A stretch of 61,100 bases of DNA from Lutispora saccharofermentans (GCF_024363565.1 NZ_JAJEKE010000024.1:1-61100), one strand, 5' to 3'. Counted from the stretch's first letter, positions 9,262 through 18,335 are shown. Translations and numbers: made by a program. The notes: a model not told the origin generated them from the letters alone.

Positions 9262-9840
9262 TTAAAAAATAGCCGGACTGACCGTTGAAATTCCTTTGAC
9301 CACATCTTTCCCATCATTATAAATATTGTGGGGGATATTTTGCTTGATATAGAGGCTGTCTCCCTCGTTAAGGGTATATTTGTTCTGCATGAGATAGATA
9401 TCCGCGCTGCCCTGTATTATGTATATGAATTCATCTGCCTTGTGCACAAGGTATTCAGTGCTCAGCCAGCATTTGGGCTCCATTTCGAAATACATGCTGA
9501 CCATATTCATATCGTCCTTTGACTCATTTGACATGGGCGACAGCATCTCATATACGATGGAGCTATTCGGAAGCTTAAGCTTTTTACGCTCGTTTGCTTT
9601 TACCAATATATGCTGCCCGTCATCCTCTGCGAGAAAAATATATATCGGCACTTCCAATGCCTGGGCTATCTTCCTGAGAGAGCTCAGCGAGGGATCGATG
9701 ATATTTCTTTCGATCTGCGATAAATAGCTTGGTGTAAAACCCGTTATCCTTGCCACATCATTTAATGTCAATCCCTTGTTTTTTCTTTCCTCCCGAATAT
9801 TTCTGCCAAGCAAATCATTTGCCTCCTCATCCGAAATCAT
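9262..9840 (-). CDS. XRE-family HTH regulator with C-terminal cupin
   Basis: 192 residues. A helix-turn-helix occupies roughly residues 12-66 (LTLNDVARITGFTPSYLSQI) and a cupin_2 sensor domain roughly 110-185 (LNEGDSLYIKQNIPHNI). This architecture is common for regulators of amino-acid and peptide use, with the cupin as probable ligand sensor. It lies directly upstream of the epimerase-hydrolase-OPT operon on the same strand and is paralogous to the regulator at 27821, which accompanies the second cassette. AAAGGT precedes the ATG. Ligand and repressor/activator role are not visible in the sequence. Confidence 0.85.
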   Translation of the reverse strand: MISDEEANDLLGRNIREERKNKGLTLNDVARITGFTPSYLSQIERNIIDPSLSSLRKIAQALEVPIYIFLAEDDGQHILVKANERKKLKLPNSSIVYEMLSPMSNESKDDMNMVSMYFEMEPKCWLSTEYLVHKADEFIYIIQGSADIYLMQNKYTLNEGDSLYIKQNIPHNIYNDGKDVVKGISTVSPAIF

Positions 9841-9923
9841 TCACAATACCTTTCGCTCTGTCTGTAATGCCTCTGAAATGCCGCTGTATTTAAGTAATAG
9901 TGAAATATTTCTTGTTTTTTTAT

Positions 9924-9952
9924 AGTTTAATATCTATTATTGGAAAAGTCAA
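9924..9952 (-). promoter_or_regulatory. Candidate SigA promoter of the XRE-cupin regulator
   Basis: TTGACT (9947-9952) and TAAACT (9924-9929) are spaced 17 bp on the minus strand, upstream of the gene starting at 9840. Confidence 0.5.
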
Positions 9953-9975
9953 GCTATGGGATCCATTGCATAAAA

Positions 9976-10029
9976 AAACCATCCCGGGGCTGGAGGATGG
10001 ATGACGGGAGTTTTGCCCCGGGACGGTTT
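9976..10029 (-). terminator. Strong terminator of the VOR/Ptb/Buk operon
   Basis: A 15-bp stem (AAACCGTCCCGGGGC pairing with GCCCCGGGATGGTTT, one GU) is followed by seven T residues on the minus strand, just after the VOR gamma gene. It is the first strong terminator downstream of the sigma-54 promoter at 16804. Confidence 0.9.
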
Positions 10030-10039
10030 ATTGTTATTT

Positions 10040-10576
10040 TTACTTTATGCAGTCTGCGCCTCTCTTTAAGGCTTCCTTGTTCATGGGTACCACAGAGGCT
10101 TTTTTGCCTGAGAATACCTCTGAAATATATTCCATTATCGTGTCTTCCTTGGCTGCGTTAGTAACCTTGAGATAAGCGCCCAGCATCACCATATTGGCGA
10201 TCTTGCCCGAGCCCATATCATTGGCTATTTCATTTGCAGGCACATAGTATACGTTGATATCGGTCCTTTCAGCCTTCTTGTCTATCAGTGAGCTGTTGAT
10301 GAACAGATTGCCTCCGGGTATTACATCCTTTTCAAATTTGTCCAAAGAGGGCCTGTTCATTACTATGGCTGCTGTAGCCTCCGTAACAGTGGGTGCACCT
10401 ACAGGTTCTTCCGAGATTATTACGCTGCAGTTGGCCGTACCTCCGCGCATTTCAGGTCCATAGGATGGCAGCCATGACACATTCTTGCCTTCCTTCAAGC
10501 CTGCCTCTGCGAGTATTTTCCCCATGGACATAACGCCTTGTCCTCCAAAGCCTGCCATTATGATCTGATGTGTCAT
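10040..10576 (-). CDS. 2-oxoacid:ferredoxin oxidoreductase gamma subunit
   Basis: 178-residue gamma subunit of a four-subunit 2-oxoacid (probably 2-oxoisovalerate) ferredoxin oxidoreductase. It opens with the family signature IIMAGFGGQGV, followed by SYGPEMRGGTANC. The gene abuts the beta subunit (stop and start adjacent), and GAGGTG in the end of the beta gene serves as ribosome site. With Ptb and Buk in the same operon, branched-chain 2-oxoacids from Val, Leu and Ile are the likely substrates. An indolepyruvate or 2-oxoglutarate preference cannot be excluded from sequence alone. Confidence 0.9.
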   Translation of the reverse strand: MTHQIIMAGFGGQGVMSMGKILAEAGLKEGKNVSWLPSYGPEMRGGTANCSVIISEEPVGAPTVTEATAAIVMNRPSLDKFEKDVIPGGNLFINSSLIDKKAERTDINVYYVPANEIANDMGSGKIANMVMLGAYLKVTNAAKEDTIMEYISEVFSGKKASVVPMNKEALKRGADCIK

Positions 10577-11323
10577 TTATTTCACCTCCTCAGGAGTTCT
10601 GAAGTTTTGTACAGGATAATAAGGAATCATATTTTCCTTGAGCCATTTCAGTGCTTCAACAGGAGTCTTTCCCCAGTTGGTAGGGCAGGTGGAAAGCACT
10701 TCTACTATGCTGAAGCCCAAGCCCTTCATCTGTATTTCAAAGGCCTTCTTTATGGCCTTTTTGGCTTTCAATATATTGGGCACATCATGTACCGATACCC
10801 TCTCAACAAACACAGCCTTGGGTATGGTTGCCAGCATCTCGCTGATCCTTAAAGGCATGCCGCAATGGTTTTCATCTCTGCCCAAGGGAGCTGTGGTAGC
10901 CTTCTGGCCTACCAGAGTGGTGGGCGCCATCTGGCCGCCTGTCATGCCGTATATGGCGTTGTTGACAAATATTGTAGTGACCTTTTCGCCTCTCATGGCT
11001 GCATGTACTATTTCCGCAGCACCTATGGAAGCCAAATCGCCGTCACCTTGATAGGTGAATACTGCCGAGTCAGGATGTACTCTCTTTATTCCTGTTGCGC
11101 AAGCCGGTGCTCTGCCGTGAGCGGCTTCTTGCATATCGCAGGAGAAATAATCATAGGCGAATACAGCGCAGCCTACAGGAGCCACGCCTACCGCTTTGTC
11201 CAAAAGGCCCAATTCTTCCAGAGACTCTGCTACAAGTCTGTGGATTATTCCATGGGTGCAGCCCGGACAATAATGAGTAGGTTTTTCTGTTAAACCCTTG
11301 GTTTTTTCAAATACAACTGCCAT
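10577..11323 (-). CDS. 2-oxoacid:ferredoxin oxidoreductase beta subunit (TPP-binding)
   Basis: 248-residue subunit that binds thiamine diphosphate. Motifs are HYCPGCTHG near the N-terminus and the Mg-TPP motif GDGDLASIG followed by NNAIYGMTGGQ. It forms the decarboxylation site that passes electrons to ferredoxin and the acyl group to CoA. The start overlaps the alpha stop by one base (TAATG), showing translational coupling. Organisation and length fit the VOR/KOR type with separate alpha, beta, gamma and delta chains. Confidence 0.92.
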   Translation of the reverse strand: MAVVFEKTKGLTEKPTHYCPGCTHGIIHRLVAESLEELGLLDKAVGVAPVGCAVFAYDYFSCDMQEAAHGRAPACATGIKRVHPDSAVFTYQGDGDLASIGAAEIVHAAMRGEKVTTIFVNNAIYGMTGGQMAPTTLVGQKATTAPLGRDENHCGMPLRISEMLATIPKAVFVERVSVHDVPNILKAKKAIKKAFEIQMKGLGFSIVEVLSTCPTNWGKTPVEALKWLKENMIPYYPVQNFRTPEEVK

Positions 11324-12390
11324 TATTTTGCACCCCCTAATATCTTCTTGGCTTCTTCCACTATTGCTTTCGGAGTGGGAATCATGCCTCCGGTCCTGCC
11401 GTAGAAGTAAACCGGCCTCTTCCCCTTTACCGACAATTCAACATCCTCTACCATCTGGCCCATGCTCATCTCTACGCTCATAAATGCTTTAACGCTTGGC
11501 ATATCGGCAGCTTTGAGGAAGTTAGCCTTCGGGAAAGGCCATAGAGTTATAGGTCTTATAAGGCCTGCTTTTATGCCTTCCTTTTCAAGAGCCTTTATAG
11601 CATTCTTGACTATCCTGGACACTGTGCCATAGGCTGCAAATACTATTTCCGCGCCTTCAAGATTGTATTCTTCCACTTTTATTTCATTCTTTTCTATCTC
11701 GGCATATTTCTTGAAAAGCCTTTGGTTATGGGTTTCACATACTGCCGGATCTATGAAAAGAGAATTTATTATATTGTGATGATCTCTTCCTCTCAAGCCT
11801 GTTGTAGCCCATGTTTTCTCCGGAAGCTGCCTTTTGGGGATTCCTGTGAATTCCACAGGCTCCATCATCTGGCCTATCATTCCGTCTCCCAGTATCATTA
11901 CCGGATTTCTGTATGCATCCGCTATGTCAAAGGCTTCCTGAACCAGGTTTACTGCCTCCTGTATAGAGTCCGGAGCCAGCACCACCAGATGGTAGTCGCC
12001 GTGTCCGCCGCCCTTGGTAGCCTGGAAATAGTCTGATTGAGCAGGCTGGATTCCGCCAAGGCCCGGGCCTCCTCTGACTATGTTTACTACTACGCATGGG
12101 AGCTCTGCCCCTGCAATATAGCTGATGCCTTCCTGCTTCAAGCTTATTCCCGGGCTGGATGAGGATGTCATAACCCTGGCCCCTGCTCCTGCTGCTCCAT
12201 ATACCATGTTTATGGCAGCCACCTCGGATTCGGCCTGCAGGAAGCATCCGCCTTCCTGGGGAAGCCTCAAGGACATGTATTCCGGTATTTCATTTTGCGG
12301 TGTGATGGGATAGCCGAAGAAGAACCTGCAGCCGGCCTTAATAGCGGCTTCAGCTATTGCTTCGTTTCCCTTCCATAATTCTCTTGCCAT
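11323..12390 (-). CDS. vorB: 2-oxoacid:ferredoxin oxidoreductase alpha subunit (VorB-like)
   Basis: 355-residue alpha subunit containing pyrimidine-binding and transketolase C-terminal-like domains. It begins with GNEAIAEAAIKAGCRFFFGYPITPQNEI, typical of the family (shown here only by its key residues GYPITP). SSSSPGISL and RGGPGLGGIQPAQSDY are further matches. The best-known relatives are annotated 3-methyl-2-oxobutanoate dehydrogenase VorB. The enzyme would oxidise branched-chain 2-oxoacids to acyl-CoA with reduced ferredoxin, and the acyl-CoA would feed the Ptb encoded upstream in the same operon. Confidence 0.92.
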   Translation of the reverse strand: MARELWKGNEAIAEAAIKAGCRFFFGYPITPQNEIPEYMSLRLPQEGGCFLQAESEVAAINMVYGAAGAGARVMTSSSSPGISLKQEGISYIAGAELPCVVVNIVRGGPGLGGIQPAQSDYFQATKGGGHGDYHLVVLAPDSIQEAVNLVQEAFDIADAYRNPVMILGDGMIGQMMEPVEFTGIPKRQLPEKTWATTGLRGRDHHNIINSLFIDPAVCETHNQRLFKKYAEIEKNEIKVEEYNLEGAEIVFAAYGTVSRIVKNAIKALEKEGIKAGLIRPITLWPFPKANFLKAADMPSVKAFMSVEMSMGQMVEDVELSVKGKRPVYFYGRTGGMIPTPKAIVEEAKKILGGAK

Positions 12391-12409
12391 AAGTATCCCT
12401 CCTCACAAA

Positions 12410-12622
12410 TTACAGTTTTTCAACTTTGATAACAACATCAGGGCACATTCTTGCGCATGAGCCGCAGGCTATGCATTTATCCATCTCTTTTACTGTTGCC
12501 GGATGGTATCCTCTGATATTGATCTTGTCTTTGTCCATCACCACTATCTTTACCGGACAAACTGTTGTGCAAAGTTCGCAGCCCTTGCATCTGTTTTCGT
12601 CAAACGTAACCTTTCCTGCCAT
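12410..12622 (-). CDS. 2-oxoacid:ferredoxin oxidoreductase delta subunit (2[4Fe-4S] ferredoxin)
   Basis: 70-residue ferredoxin-like subunit with two CxxCxxCxxxCP cluster motifs: CKGCELCTTVCP near the N-terminus and CIACGSCARMCP near the C-terminus. It carries electrons from the TPP site of the beta subunit to soluble ferredoxin. It lies 19 bp upstream of the alpha gene in the same operon, with a GGAGG ribosome site. Confidence 0.93.
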   Translation of the reverse strand: MAGKVTFDENRCKGCELCTTVCPVKIVVMDKDKINIRGYHPATVKEMDKCIACGSCARMCPDVVIKVEKL

Positions 12623-12635
12623 TTTTAAACCTCCT

Positions 12636-13313
12636 TTATTCCATTTCCCAGGGTTTTTTCATAAAAATATCTATAGGAAATATTTCTCCACAGATGTCAT
12701 CAGGTAGATCACCTATGAGCTTTTTATGGACCACAGTATATTTTATCGGCAGGCCCAGCTCTTGCGATACTTGCAGGCAGAGCTCCTGTCCCTTCATTAT
12801 ATCGCCTATTTCAGTGTCTCCGCAGAGGTGAGTATTGTTCACCAGTGCTGTCACCTTCTGCCTGGAGCCTTGCTCTATGGATCTCAAGTATCTTATGGCG
12901 CTTTGCTTGTCAGCGGTCAATGGCCTGTTGGCATTGAGCACAAAGAACATATCGCATTCGTCTTTGTCCAGACGGTCATGATAACGTCCTAGTGCTGTTG
13001 CTCCTGCCTTATCGCCTCCCATGTCTATAACTGCTTCGTAGCTTTTATCCTCCATCACCGTATATATTTCCGGCGACAGGGCAGGCAGGTCTCCTGCCAG
13101 CCCTTTTATTGAGGAGGATATCACCCTTATGCCTTTTTCTTCAAACAAGGGCTCTATCTGTCTGGATCTGAAATATGGATTTACTATGTCCAGATCCACT
13201 ATGGCTGTCTTTTTGCCTGATTTTGCGAGGTTCAATGTATAATTGGCAGCAAATTCAGTTTTGCCGCTGCCGTAATGCCCTGTTATTATTCTTATCCTTT
13301 TATCTTTTACCAT
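12636..13313 (-). CDS. P-loop ATPase of unknown role in the VOR operon
   Basis: 225 residues. A Walker A motif GHYGSGKTE lies near residues 12-20, followed by the switch-like DLDIVNPYFRSR and a Walker B-like region AVIDMGGD. It resembles MinD/CobQ-type or CobW-like nucleotide-binding proteins but has no standard ParA deviant lysine motif. It lies 13 bp upstream of the ferredoxin subunit and is clearly co-transcribed with VOR. A role in assembling or activating the iron-sulfur enzyme is possible but is only an inference. Confidence 0.75.
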   Translation of the reverse strand: MVKDKRIRIITGHYGSGKTEFAANYTLNLAKSGKKTAIVDLDIVNPYFRSRQIEPLFEEKGIRVISSSIKGLAGDLPALSPEIYTVMEDKSYEAVIDMGGDKAGATALGRYHDRLDKDECDMFFVLNANRPLTADKQSAIRYLRSIEQGSRQKVTALVNNTHLCGDTEIGDIMKGQELCLQVSQELGLPIKYTVVHKKLIGDLPDDICGEIFPIDIFMKKPWEME

Positions 13314-13330
13314 ATAATCATCCTTTTTTT

Positions 13331-13422
13331 TTGCTTCTGGCTTCTAGCCGCTAGCCTCTAGCATTAGGGTAGGGCTCTGGGGTCTTGTGGAGTTCCGTGC
13401 AAATCCGTGTTCTCCGTCTCCT
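13331..13422. repeat. Degenerate TCTAG repeat and solo CACGGA end
   Basis: TTCTGGCTTCTAGCCGCTAG is followed by TTCCGTGCAAATCCGTGTTC and TCCGTCTCC. The latter matches the right ends of the inverted-repeat elements at 14525 and 57385 and may be an isolated remnant. It lies between buk and the P-loop gene. Confidence 0.5.
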
Positions 13423-14500
13423 ATGCTTTATACTCCTTGGCTTCTTCTTCTTTCCGAAGAATTCGGAGTCCGCCCTGAGCCAGAGCTATCATCTCGTCTT
13501 CTCCGGGATAGAAAAGGACCTTAGCTATGAATTCCACCTTTTCCTTTATCCAGCCTGTGAGAAGCTTATCGTATGCAAGGCCTCCCGTGAGACATATCGC
13601 ATCGACCTTGCCTTCCAGAACTGCGGCACAGCTGCCTATTTCTTTGGCTACCTGATAGGCCATGGCGTAATATATAAGCTCCGCATGCTTGTCTCCCGCT
13701 TCTATCCTCTTTACTACCTCCCGGCCGTCATTGGTGCCGAGATGGGCCACCAGGCCGCCCTTGCCTACAATCTTCTTTTTCATTTCATCCAATGTATATT
13801 TGCCCGAGAAGCACAGCTTTGCAAGGCCTACCACAGAAAGGGTCCCCGCCCTCTCCGGCGACATGGGTCCCTCTCCGTCCAAAGCGTTATTGACTTCAAC
13901 TATTCTTCCTTTTTTATGAGCGCCTACGGAAATCCCGCCGCCCATATGAGCCACTATGAGATTGACTTCATCATACGCTTTGCCCAGATCCTTAGAGGCC
14001 CTCCTGGCCACCGCTTTCTGATTCAGTGCATGGACTATGCTGACTCTGGGTATTTCGGGCATACCGGATATTCTCGCCACATCCTCCAGCTCATCTACCA
14101 CTACCGGATCTACTATATAAGCCGGTATATGGAGCGAGGAAGCTATCTCGTGGGCAATGATTCCTCCCAGATTGGAAGCATGCTGCCCCATGACCCCCAC
14201 TTTCAAGTCCTTGAGCATAGCTTCATTTACAACATAGGTACCGCCCTCCATGGGCTTTAGGAGTCCGCCTCTGCCTACAACCGCACTCAGCTTGGTGATA
14301 TTGATGCCTTTTGCATTCAGAGTGTCCAGTATCACATTTTTTCTGAATTCATGCTGGTCATAGATTGCGGCATAGGGGGCCAGCTCATCATTAGAATGTC
14401 TCAGCGTTTCTTCGAAAACCGGCTTTTCATTATCATATATGGCTATTTTGGTAGAGGTTGAACCCGGATTTATTATCAAAAGCCTGTATATTTCCTGCAT
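13421..14500 (-). CDS. buk: Butyrate kinase (copy 1)
   Basis: Acetokinase-family enzyme of 359 residues forming butyrate or isobutyrate plus ATP from the acyl phosphate. Motifs are [14 protein letters not shown] near the N-terminus, [11 protein letters not shown] and NDGREV. The start at 14500 is chosen because GGGAGGA lies 7 nt upstream; an in-frame upstream Met would add 25 residues without homology. It is separated from ptb by a 234-bp inverted-repeat element. A second, divergent buk lies at 15669. Branched-chain acyl substrates are likely given the VOR genes downstream. Confidence 0.95.
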   Translation of the reverse strand: MQEIYRLLIINPGSTSTKIAIYDNEKPVFEETLRHSNDELAPYAAIYDQHEFRKNVILDTLNAKGINITKLSAVVGRGGLLKPMEGGTYVVNEAMLKDLKVGVMGQHASNLGGIIAHEIASSLHIPAYIVDPVVVDELEDVARISGMPEIPRVSIVHALNQKAVARRASKDLGKAYDEVNLIVAHMGGGISVGAHKKGRIVEVNNALDGEGPMSPERAGTLSVVGLAKLCFSGKYTLDEMKKKIVGKGGLVAHLGTNDGREVVKRIEAGDKHAELIYYAMAYQVAKEIGSCAAVLEGKVDAICLTGGLAYDKLLTGWIKEKVEFIAKVLFYPGEDEMIALAQGGLRILRKEEEAKEYKA

Positions 14501-14524
14501 ATAAAATTCCTCCCTATAATTCTT

Positions 14525-14757
14525 TTTTGGGAACGGAGAACACGGAAAGACACGGATTTTTACACTGATTAACACGGTGGATTTTTTATTATTCTCTGGT
14601 TTCTAACCACTAGATATTATTATAGCGCATAAAATGATCCTTCATTTACGCTCGAAATTACAGTTATATAGAATACTTAGTGTTTTATATAATATTATCA
14701 ACCCTTCCGTGTAAATCCGTGAAAGATTCTGTGATAACCTGTGTTCCCCGTCTCCTC
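14525..14757. repeat. CACGGATT-type inverted-repeat element (copy 1)
   Basis: The left end GGGAACGGAGAACACGG faces an imperfect inverted copy at the right end (CCGTGTAAATCCGTG through GTTCCCCGTCTCC). Inner sequence is AT-rich and non-coding. The same type of ends bounds 57385-57634. It sits between ptb and buk in what should be one operon. Confidence 0.6.
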
Positions 14758-14766
14758 TTATATTCG

Positions 14767-15663
14767 TTAGGACATCAAAACGCCGATAGCTATGGAATTC
14801 AGCTTGGCTATATCACTGTCGGCTCTCGAGGTCAGAACTATAGGAACCTTTGCTCCCACAATTATGCCTGCATTCTGAGCTTTTGCGAAAAATACCATGG
14901 ATTTGTACAGCATATTTCCGGCTTCTATCTGGGGCACCATCAGTATGTCCGCATGGCCTGCCACGGGATGGTCTATGCCCTTATGCCTCGCAGCCTCTGC
15001 GGATACTGCGTTATCCAATGCAAAAGGTCCTGCGATTTGGCAGCCTCGAATCTCTCCCTTGCTATTCATCTCTGTCAGCGCATCCGCATCCAGGGTTGCC
15101 TGCATCTTGGGATTAACCTTCTCCACTGCAGCCAGCACAGCTACCTTAGGCTCCTCATTGCCCATGGCATGGGCTACCTTGACCGCGTTTTCTATTATCT
15201 GTTTTTTCTGCTCCAGGTTTGGAGCTATGTTCATGGCCGCATCGGTTACTATGAAAAGCCTGTCATAGCCGTTTACCTCAAATACAGCCACGTGGGACAG
15301 CACATTCCCTGTCCTCAGGCCTGCTTCTTCTGCCAGCACAGCCTTGAGTATTATGGCGGTATCGACCAATCCCTTCATCACGATATGAGCCTTGCCTTCG
15401 TCTATCAGGCTCACAGCCTTCCTGCAGGCTTCCGTTTTATCCTTTTCATCTATTATTGTGAACTTTGCAAGCTCAACTCCGCAATTCCCTGCTGCTTTCA
15501 GGATCTCTCCCTTGTCACCTACCAGTATCGCTTCAGCAATGCCCAGATCCTTGGCCGTATTCACCGCAGTGAGCACCTCTGCATCTTGCGCTACTGCGAC
15601 TGCAAGGGTTTTGGGCCCCTTGTTCTTAGCGGATTTTACGATTTCATCAAAGGCTTTTATCAT
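14767..15663 (-). CDS. ptb: Phosphate butyryltransferase
   Basis: 298-residue phosphotransacylase that converts butyryl-CoA or branched acyl-CoA to acyl phosphate. Family features are the N-terminal AVAVAQDAEVL, the central IVTDAAMNIAPNLEQK and C-terminal GAKVPIVLTSRAD with a conserved Arg/Asp. It lies 5 bp downstream of buk copy 2, a canonical ptb-buk pairing. With VOR in the same operon this gives substrate-level ATP from valine, leucine and isoleucine breakdown. Confidence 0.95.
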   Translation of the reverse strand: MIKAFDEIVKSAKNKGPKTLAVAVAQDAEVLTAVNTAKDLGIAEAILVGDKGEILKAAGNCGVELAKFTIIDEKDKTEACRKAVSLIDEGKAHIVMKGLVDTAIILKAVLAEEAGLRTGNVLSHVAVFEVNGYDRLFIVTDAAMNIAPNLEQKKQIIENAVKVAHAMGNEEPKVAVLAAVEKVNPKMQATLDADALTEMNSKGEIRGCQIAGPFALDNAVSAEAARHKGIDHPVAGHADILMVPQIEAGNMLYKSMVFFAKAQNAGIIVGAKVPIVLTSRADSDIAKLNSIAIGVLMS

Positions 15664-15668
15664 AAGCT

Positions 15669-16751
15669 TTATTTCACCTCTTCTTCATAGATTTTTGGTT
15701 TTTCTTCTCCCGAGAGCGTCCTCGCTGCGCCTTCAGCCAAGGCCAGCATTTCATCCTCTCCGGGATATACCATAAAGGGTGCAATGAATTTGACCCTTCT
15801 TTCTATTCTCTCGCACAAAAGCTTTGAATAGGCGAGGCCTCCGGTTAATACTACGGCTTGGACATCACCGCTTAACACCACCGCCATGGCTCCTATCTCT
15901 TTTGATATTTGATATGTCATGGCATCATGCATCAGGTCCGCTTTTTTGTCGCCATTGGCAATCATTTTTTCAACTTCTCTGCCGTCATTGGTGCCAAGAT
16001 AAGCTATCAAGCCGCCTTTGCCGGATATCTTTTTCTTCAATTCATCCAGCGTATACTTGCCCGAATAGCACATCCTTATGAGATCTCCCACAGGAAGGGT
16101 CCCCGTCCTGTCCGGCGACAACGGGCCTCCCTCGCTGGCATTGTTTACGTCTATTATCCTGCCCTTCTTCATGGGTGCAACGGATATGCCCCCTCCAAGA
16201 TGGGCTATGATCATATTTATTTCGTCGATAGCCTTTCCCATATCCCCGGCGGCCCTTCTTGCCACAGCCTTGATATTCAAGGCATGGACCAAAGACCTTC
16301 TCGGCAGCTCGGGCATGCCCGATATCCTTGCCACCTCTTCAAACTCATCTACTGCAACAGGGTCTACAATATAAGAGGGTATGCCCTGTGAGTCACCTAT
16401 GCTTTTTGCAATGATGCCGCCGAGGTTGGAAGCGTGCTCGCCTTGAACACCGATCTTCAGATCCTCTATCATGGCATCTGTGACTATATATGTACCACCG
16501 GGTATGGATCTTAGAAGCCCCCCCCTGGCGACAACCGCAGCCAGGCTTTGGAGTTCAGCTCCCTCTTCTTTCAGCCAGTCCAGTATTATGTCTTTTCTGT
16601 AATCATATTGATCCGTAACTTTTGCGAATTTCTCCAGCTCTTCGTTTGGATGAGAAAGGTTCTTCTGCTTTACCGGAAGGCCGTCTTTGAACAGCGCAAC
16701 CTTGGTAGAAGTAGAGCCGGGATTAATGACCAGAATGTATTCCCTATTCAA
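15669..16751 (-). CDS. buk: Butyrate kinase (copy 2)
   Basis: 360 residues, first gene after the sigma-54 promoter. It shows [14 protein letters not shown] at the N-terminus, the glycine-rich HLGGGISVAPMKKGR and NDGREVEK, as in copy 1. The two copies clearly differ throughout, so they are not a recent tandem duplication and may have different chain-length or branching preference. The start looks like TTG (residues NREYILV follow), and a ribosome site AAGGGGTG lies upstream. Operon: buk2, ptb, buk1, P-loop ATPase, VOR. Confidence 0.95.
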   Translation of the reverse strand: MNREYILVINPGSTSTKVALFKDGLPVKQKNLSHPNEELEKFAKVTDQYDYRKDIILDWLKEEGAELQSLAAVVARGGLLRSIPGGTYIVTDAMIEDLKIGVQGEHASNLGGIIAKSIGDSQGIPSYIVDPVAVDEFEEVARISGMPELPRRSLVHALNIKAVARRAAGDMGKAIDEINMIIAHLGGGISVAPMKKGRIIDVNNASEGGPLSPDRTGTLPVGDLIRMCYSGKYTLDELKKKISGKGGLIAYLGTNDGREVEKMIANGDKKADLMHDAMTYQISKEIGAMAVVLSGDVQAVVLTGGLAYSKLLCERIERRVKFIAPFMVYPGEDEMLALAEGAARTLSGEEKPKIYEEEVK

Positions 16752-16803
16752 GCTTGAACACCCCTTGCATATAGATTTGATAATATTCTCTCTTTATAAT
16801 ACA

Positions 16804-16820
16804 TGCAATATGTATGCCAG
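16804..16820 (-). promoter_or_regulatory. Sigma-54 promoter of the buk-ptb-VOR operon
   Basis: The minus strand reads CTGGCATACATATTGCA, with GG and GC at the required 12-bp separation (consensus TTGGCACNNNNNTTGCW). It lies about 52 bp upstream of the buk2 start and downstream of a sigma-54 activator gene. Confidence 0.85.
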
Positions 16821-16834
16821 TTTTTCATGGATAG

Positions 16835-16866
16835 AAAAAAACCGACATTCCAGTGTCAGTTTTTTC
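16835..16866 (-). terminator. Terminator after the sigma-54 activator gene
   Basis: ACTGACA pairs with TGTCGGT (one GU) across a 6-nt loop, with seven T residues following on the minus strand and a T-run also on the plus strand. It isolates the activator gene from the buk promoter. Confidence 0.8.
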
Positions 16867-16879
16867 ACAATCTTCCAGT

Positions 16880-16935
16880 ATGCAAATTATTGCATGCAAT
16901 TCCTTGCAATGCATTTTTATGTGCAATTTCTTGCA
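16880..16935 (-). promoter_or_regulatory. Upstream activator sites for the buk sigma-54 promoter
   Basis: Clustered TTGCA dyads: TGCAAGAAATTGCA (16922-16935) is a perfect inverted repeat, and TGCATTGCAA and TTGCATGCAA follow nearer the promoter. They lie 60-130 bp upstream of the sigma-54 promoter, the usual position for enhancer-binding protein sites. Binding is inferred. Confidence 0.65.
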
Positions 16936-16937
16936 TA

Positions 16938-18335
16938 TCACTCTATCATATATTTCTCCAGCTTATAGTAGAGATTCCTCAGCGAAATCTGCAGCAGCTT
17001 AGCCGCCTGAGTCTTGTTATTGCCGCAAAGCCTCAGCACATGGGCGATATACTCCTTCTCGATTTTTTCAGTCAATTGCTCCAAGGTCATGGTTCCTCCT
17101 TCAGAAAAATCAACCTCCGCAGGTGCATTTATTTTTTCGTCGCCGAGCTCAAATTTGGGCAAATGCCTCTTTTGTATGGTTTTCTCCGTCATCTTCATAT
17201 TGATTATGGCCCTGCCGATGATATTTTCCAGTTCTCTCACATTGCCCGGCCATTGATATTCCGTGAGTTTTTGCAGCGCGTCCTCATTTATGCCCTCTAT
17301 ATTTCTGCCGTATTCCTGATTGAATTTTTTTATAAAAAATCTTGCAAGGCATCCTATGTCTCCCTTCCTCTCCTTCAGAGGAGGTATCCTTATGGGGAAC
17401 ATATTGATCCTGTAGTACAAGTCCTTTCTGAACTTGCCCTGCTTGACCGCATTTTCGATATCAATATTCGATGCGGCTATGACCCTGACATCTATACTTA
17501 CGGGCTTTATGCCGCCTACCTTCATTATCTCCTTTTCCTGAAGGACCCGCAGCAGCTTTGCCTGAGTTTCCACATTTATCTCGCCTATTTCATCAAGAAA
17601 AATAGTGCCCCCATTGGCTTCTTCAAATAGTCCCTTCTTGCCGCCCTTTTTGGCTCCGGTAAAGGCCCCCTCTTCATAGCCGAAAAGCTCGGATTCCAGG
17701 AGGCTCTGGGGTATGGCGGCACAATTCACGCGGACAAATTGCCTGTATTTTCTCTCGCTGGAGTTGTGAATGGCATGGGCGAATATTTCCTTGCCCGTAC
17801 CGCTTTCCCCCATTAAGAGCACAGTTGCAGGCGTGTTTGCAGCCTTTTTGGCCTTTTCTACGGCATTTTGCAGCTCGACATCATTGCCCTCTATATCATC
17901 AAAGGTATACTTGGCCTCCAGCTTCCTTATTATCTGCTTGGCTTGTCTCAGTTCTTCGGACAGCTTGTTCATCTCCGTAATATCATGAAGCACTCCTACG
18001 CTGCCGATAAGCTCTCCGTCCACGATTATCGGAGCCGCATTCACCAGCACTTCCTTCCTGTTGGGGCCTACTCTGAGCAAGGCTCCCTTTACAGGCTTTT
18101 TCGTTGCCAGGACCTGCATGTGAACGCTTTCTCCTTCTGCAATATCCACTGTGGCCAGCTTGCCCAGCACATCCCCTTCAGACAGGCCGGTAATCTTTGT
18201 ATAGGCGGGATTGATCATGATGCCTATACCATCTTTGTCCACTACGGATATGGCATCTTGAGTAGCATTAAAGACCGCACCCAGCATGCTTTGGACCTCT
18301 TTGAGATTTTCAACGGTAATCACTGCATCCCGCAT
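16938..18335 (-). CDS. Sigma-54-dependent activator, PAS-AAA-Fis (BkdR-like role)
   Basis: 465 residues. A PAS sensor domain occupies about 14-125, a coiled-coil linker 122-145 and a sigma-54-interaction AAA+ domain about 148-380. The AAA+ part shows Walker A GESGTGKE (176-183), the sigma-54 loop GAFTGA (223-228) and Walker B TIFLDEIG (244-251). A Fis-type HTH forms the last 45 residues. Its stop lies within 5 bp of the TTGCA dyads upstream of buk2, so it probably activates that operon, as BkdR does for the B. subtilis bkd operon. The start overlaps the FAD-protein gene by 16 bp; GAGGTG precedes the ATG. Confidence 0.93.
   Translation of the reverse strand: MRDAVITVENLKEVQSMLGAVFNATQDAISVVDKDGIGIMINPAYTKITGLSEGDVLGKLATVDIAEGESVHMQVLATKKPVKGALLRVGPNRKEVLVNAAPIIVDGELIGSVGVLHDITEMNKLSEELRQAKQIIRKLEAKYTFDDIEGNDVELQNAVEKAKKAANTPATVLLMGESGTGKEIFAHAIHNSSERKYRQFVRVNCAAIPQSLLESELFGYEEGAFTGAKKGGKKGLFEEANGGTIFLDEIGEINVETQAKLLRVLQEKEIMKVGGIKPVSIDVRVIAASNIDIENAVKQGKFRKDLYYRINMFPIRIPPLKERKGDIGCLARFFIKKFNQEYGRNIEGINEDALQKLTEYQWPGNVRELENIIGRAIINMKMTEKTIQKRHLPKFELGDEKINAPAEVDFSEGGTMTLEQLTEKIEKEYIAHVLRLCGNNKTQAAKLLQISLRNLYYKLEKYMIE

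Noticed and set aside
13385..14260. Plus-strand open frame (291 codons) opposite buk
   Set aside because: Antisense shadow of a conserved enzyme gene.
14680..15690. Long plus-strand open frame (336 codons) opposite ptb
   Set aside because: It is antisense to a clearly conserved ptb, has no ribosome site and gives a Cys/His/Tyr-rich translation typical of shadow frames.
16803..17630. Plus-strand open frame (275 codons) opposite the sigma-54 activator
   Set aside because: Antisense shadow starting in the sigma-54 promoter region; no recognisable domain.
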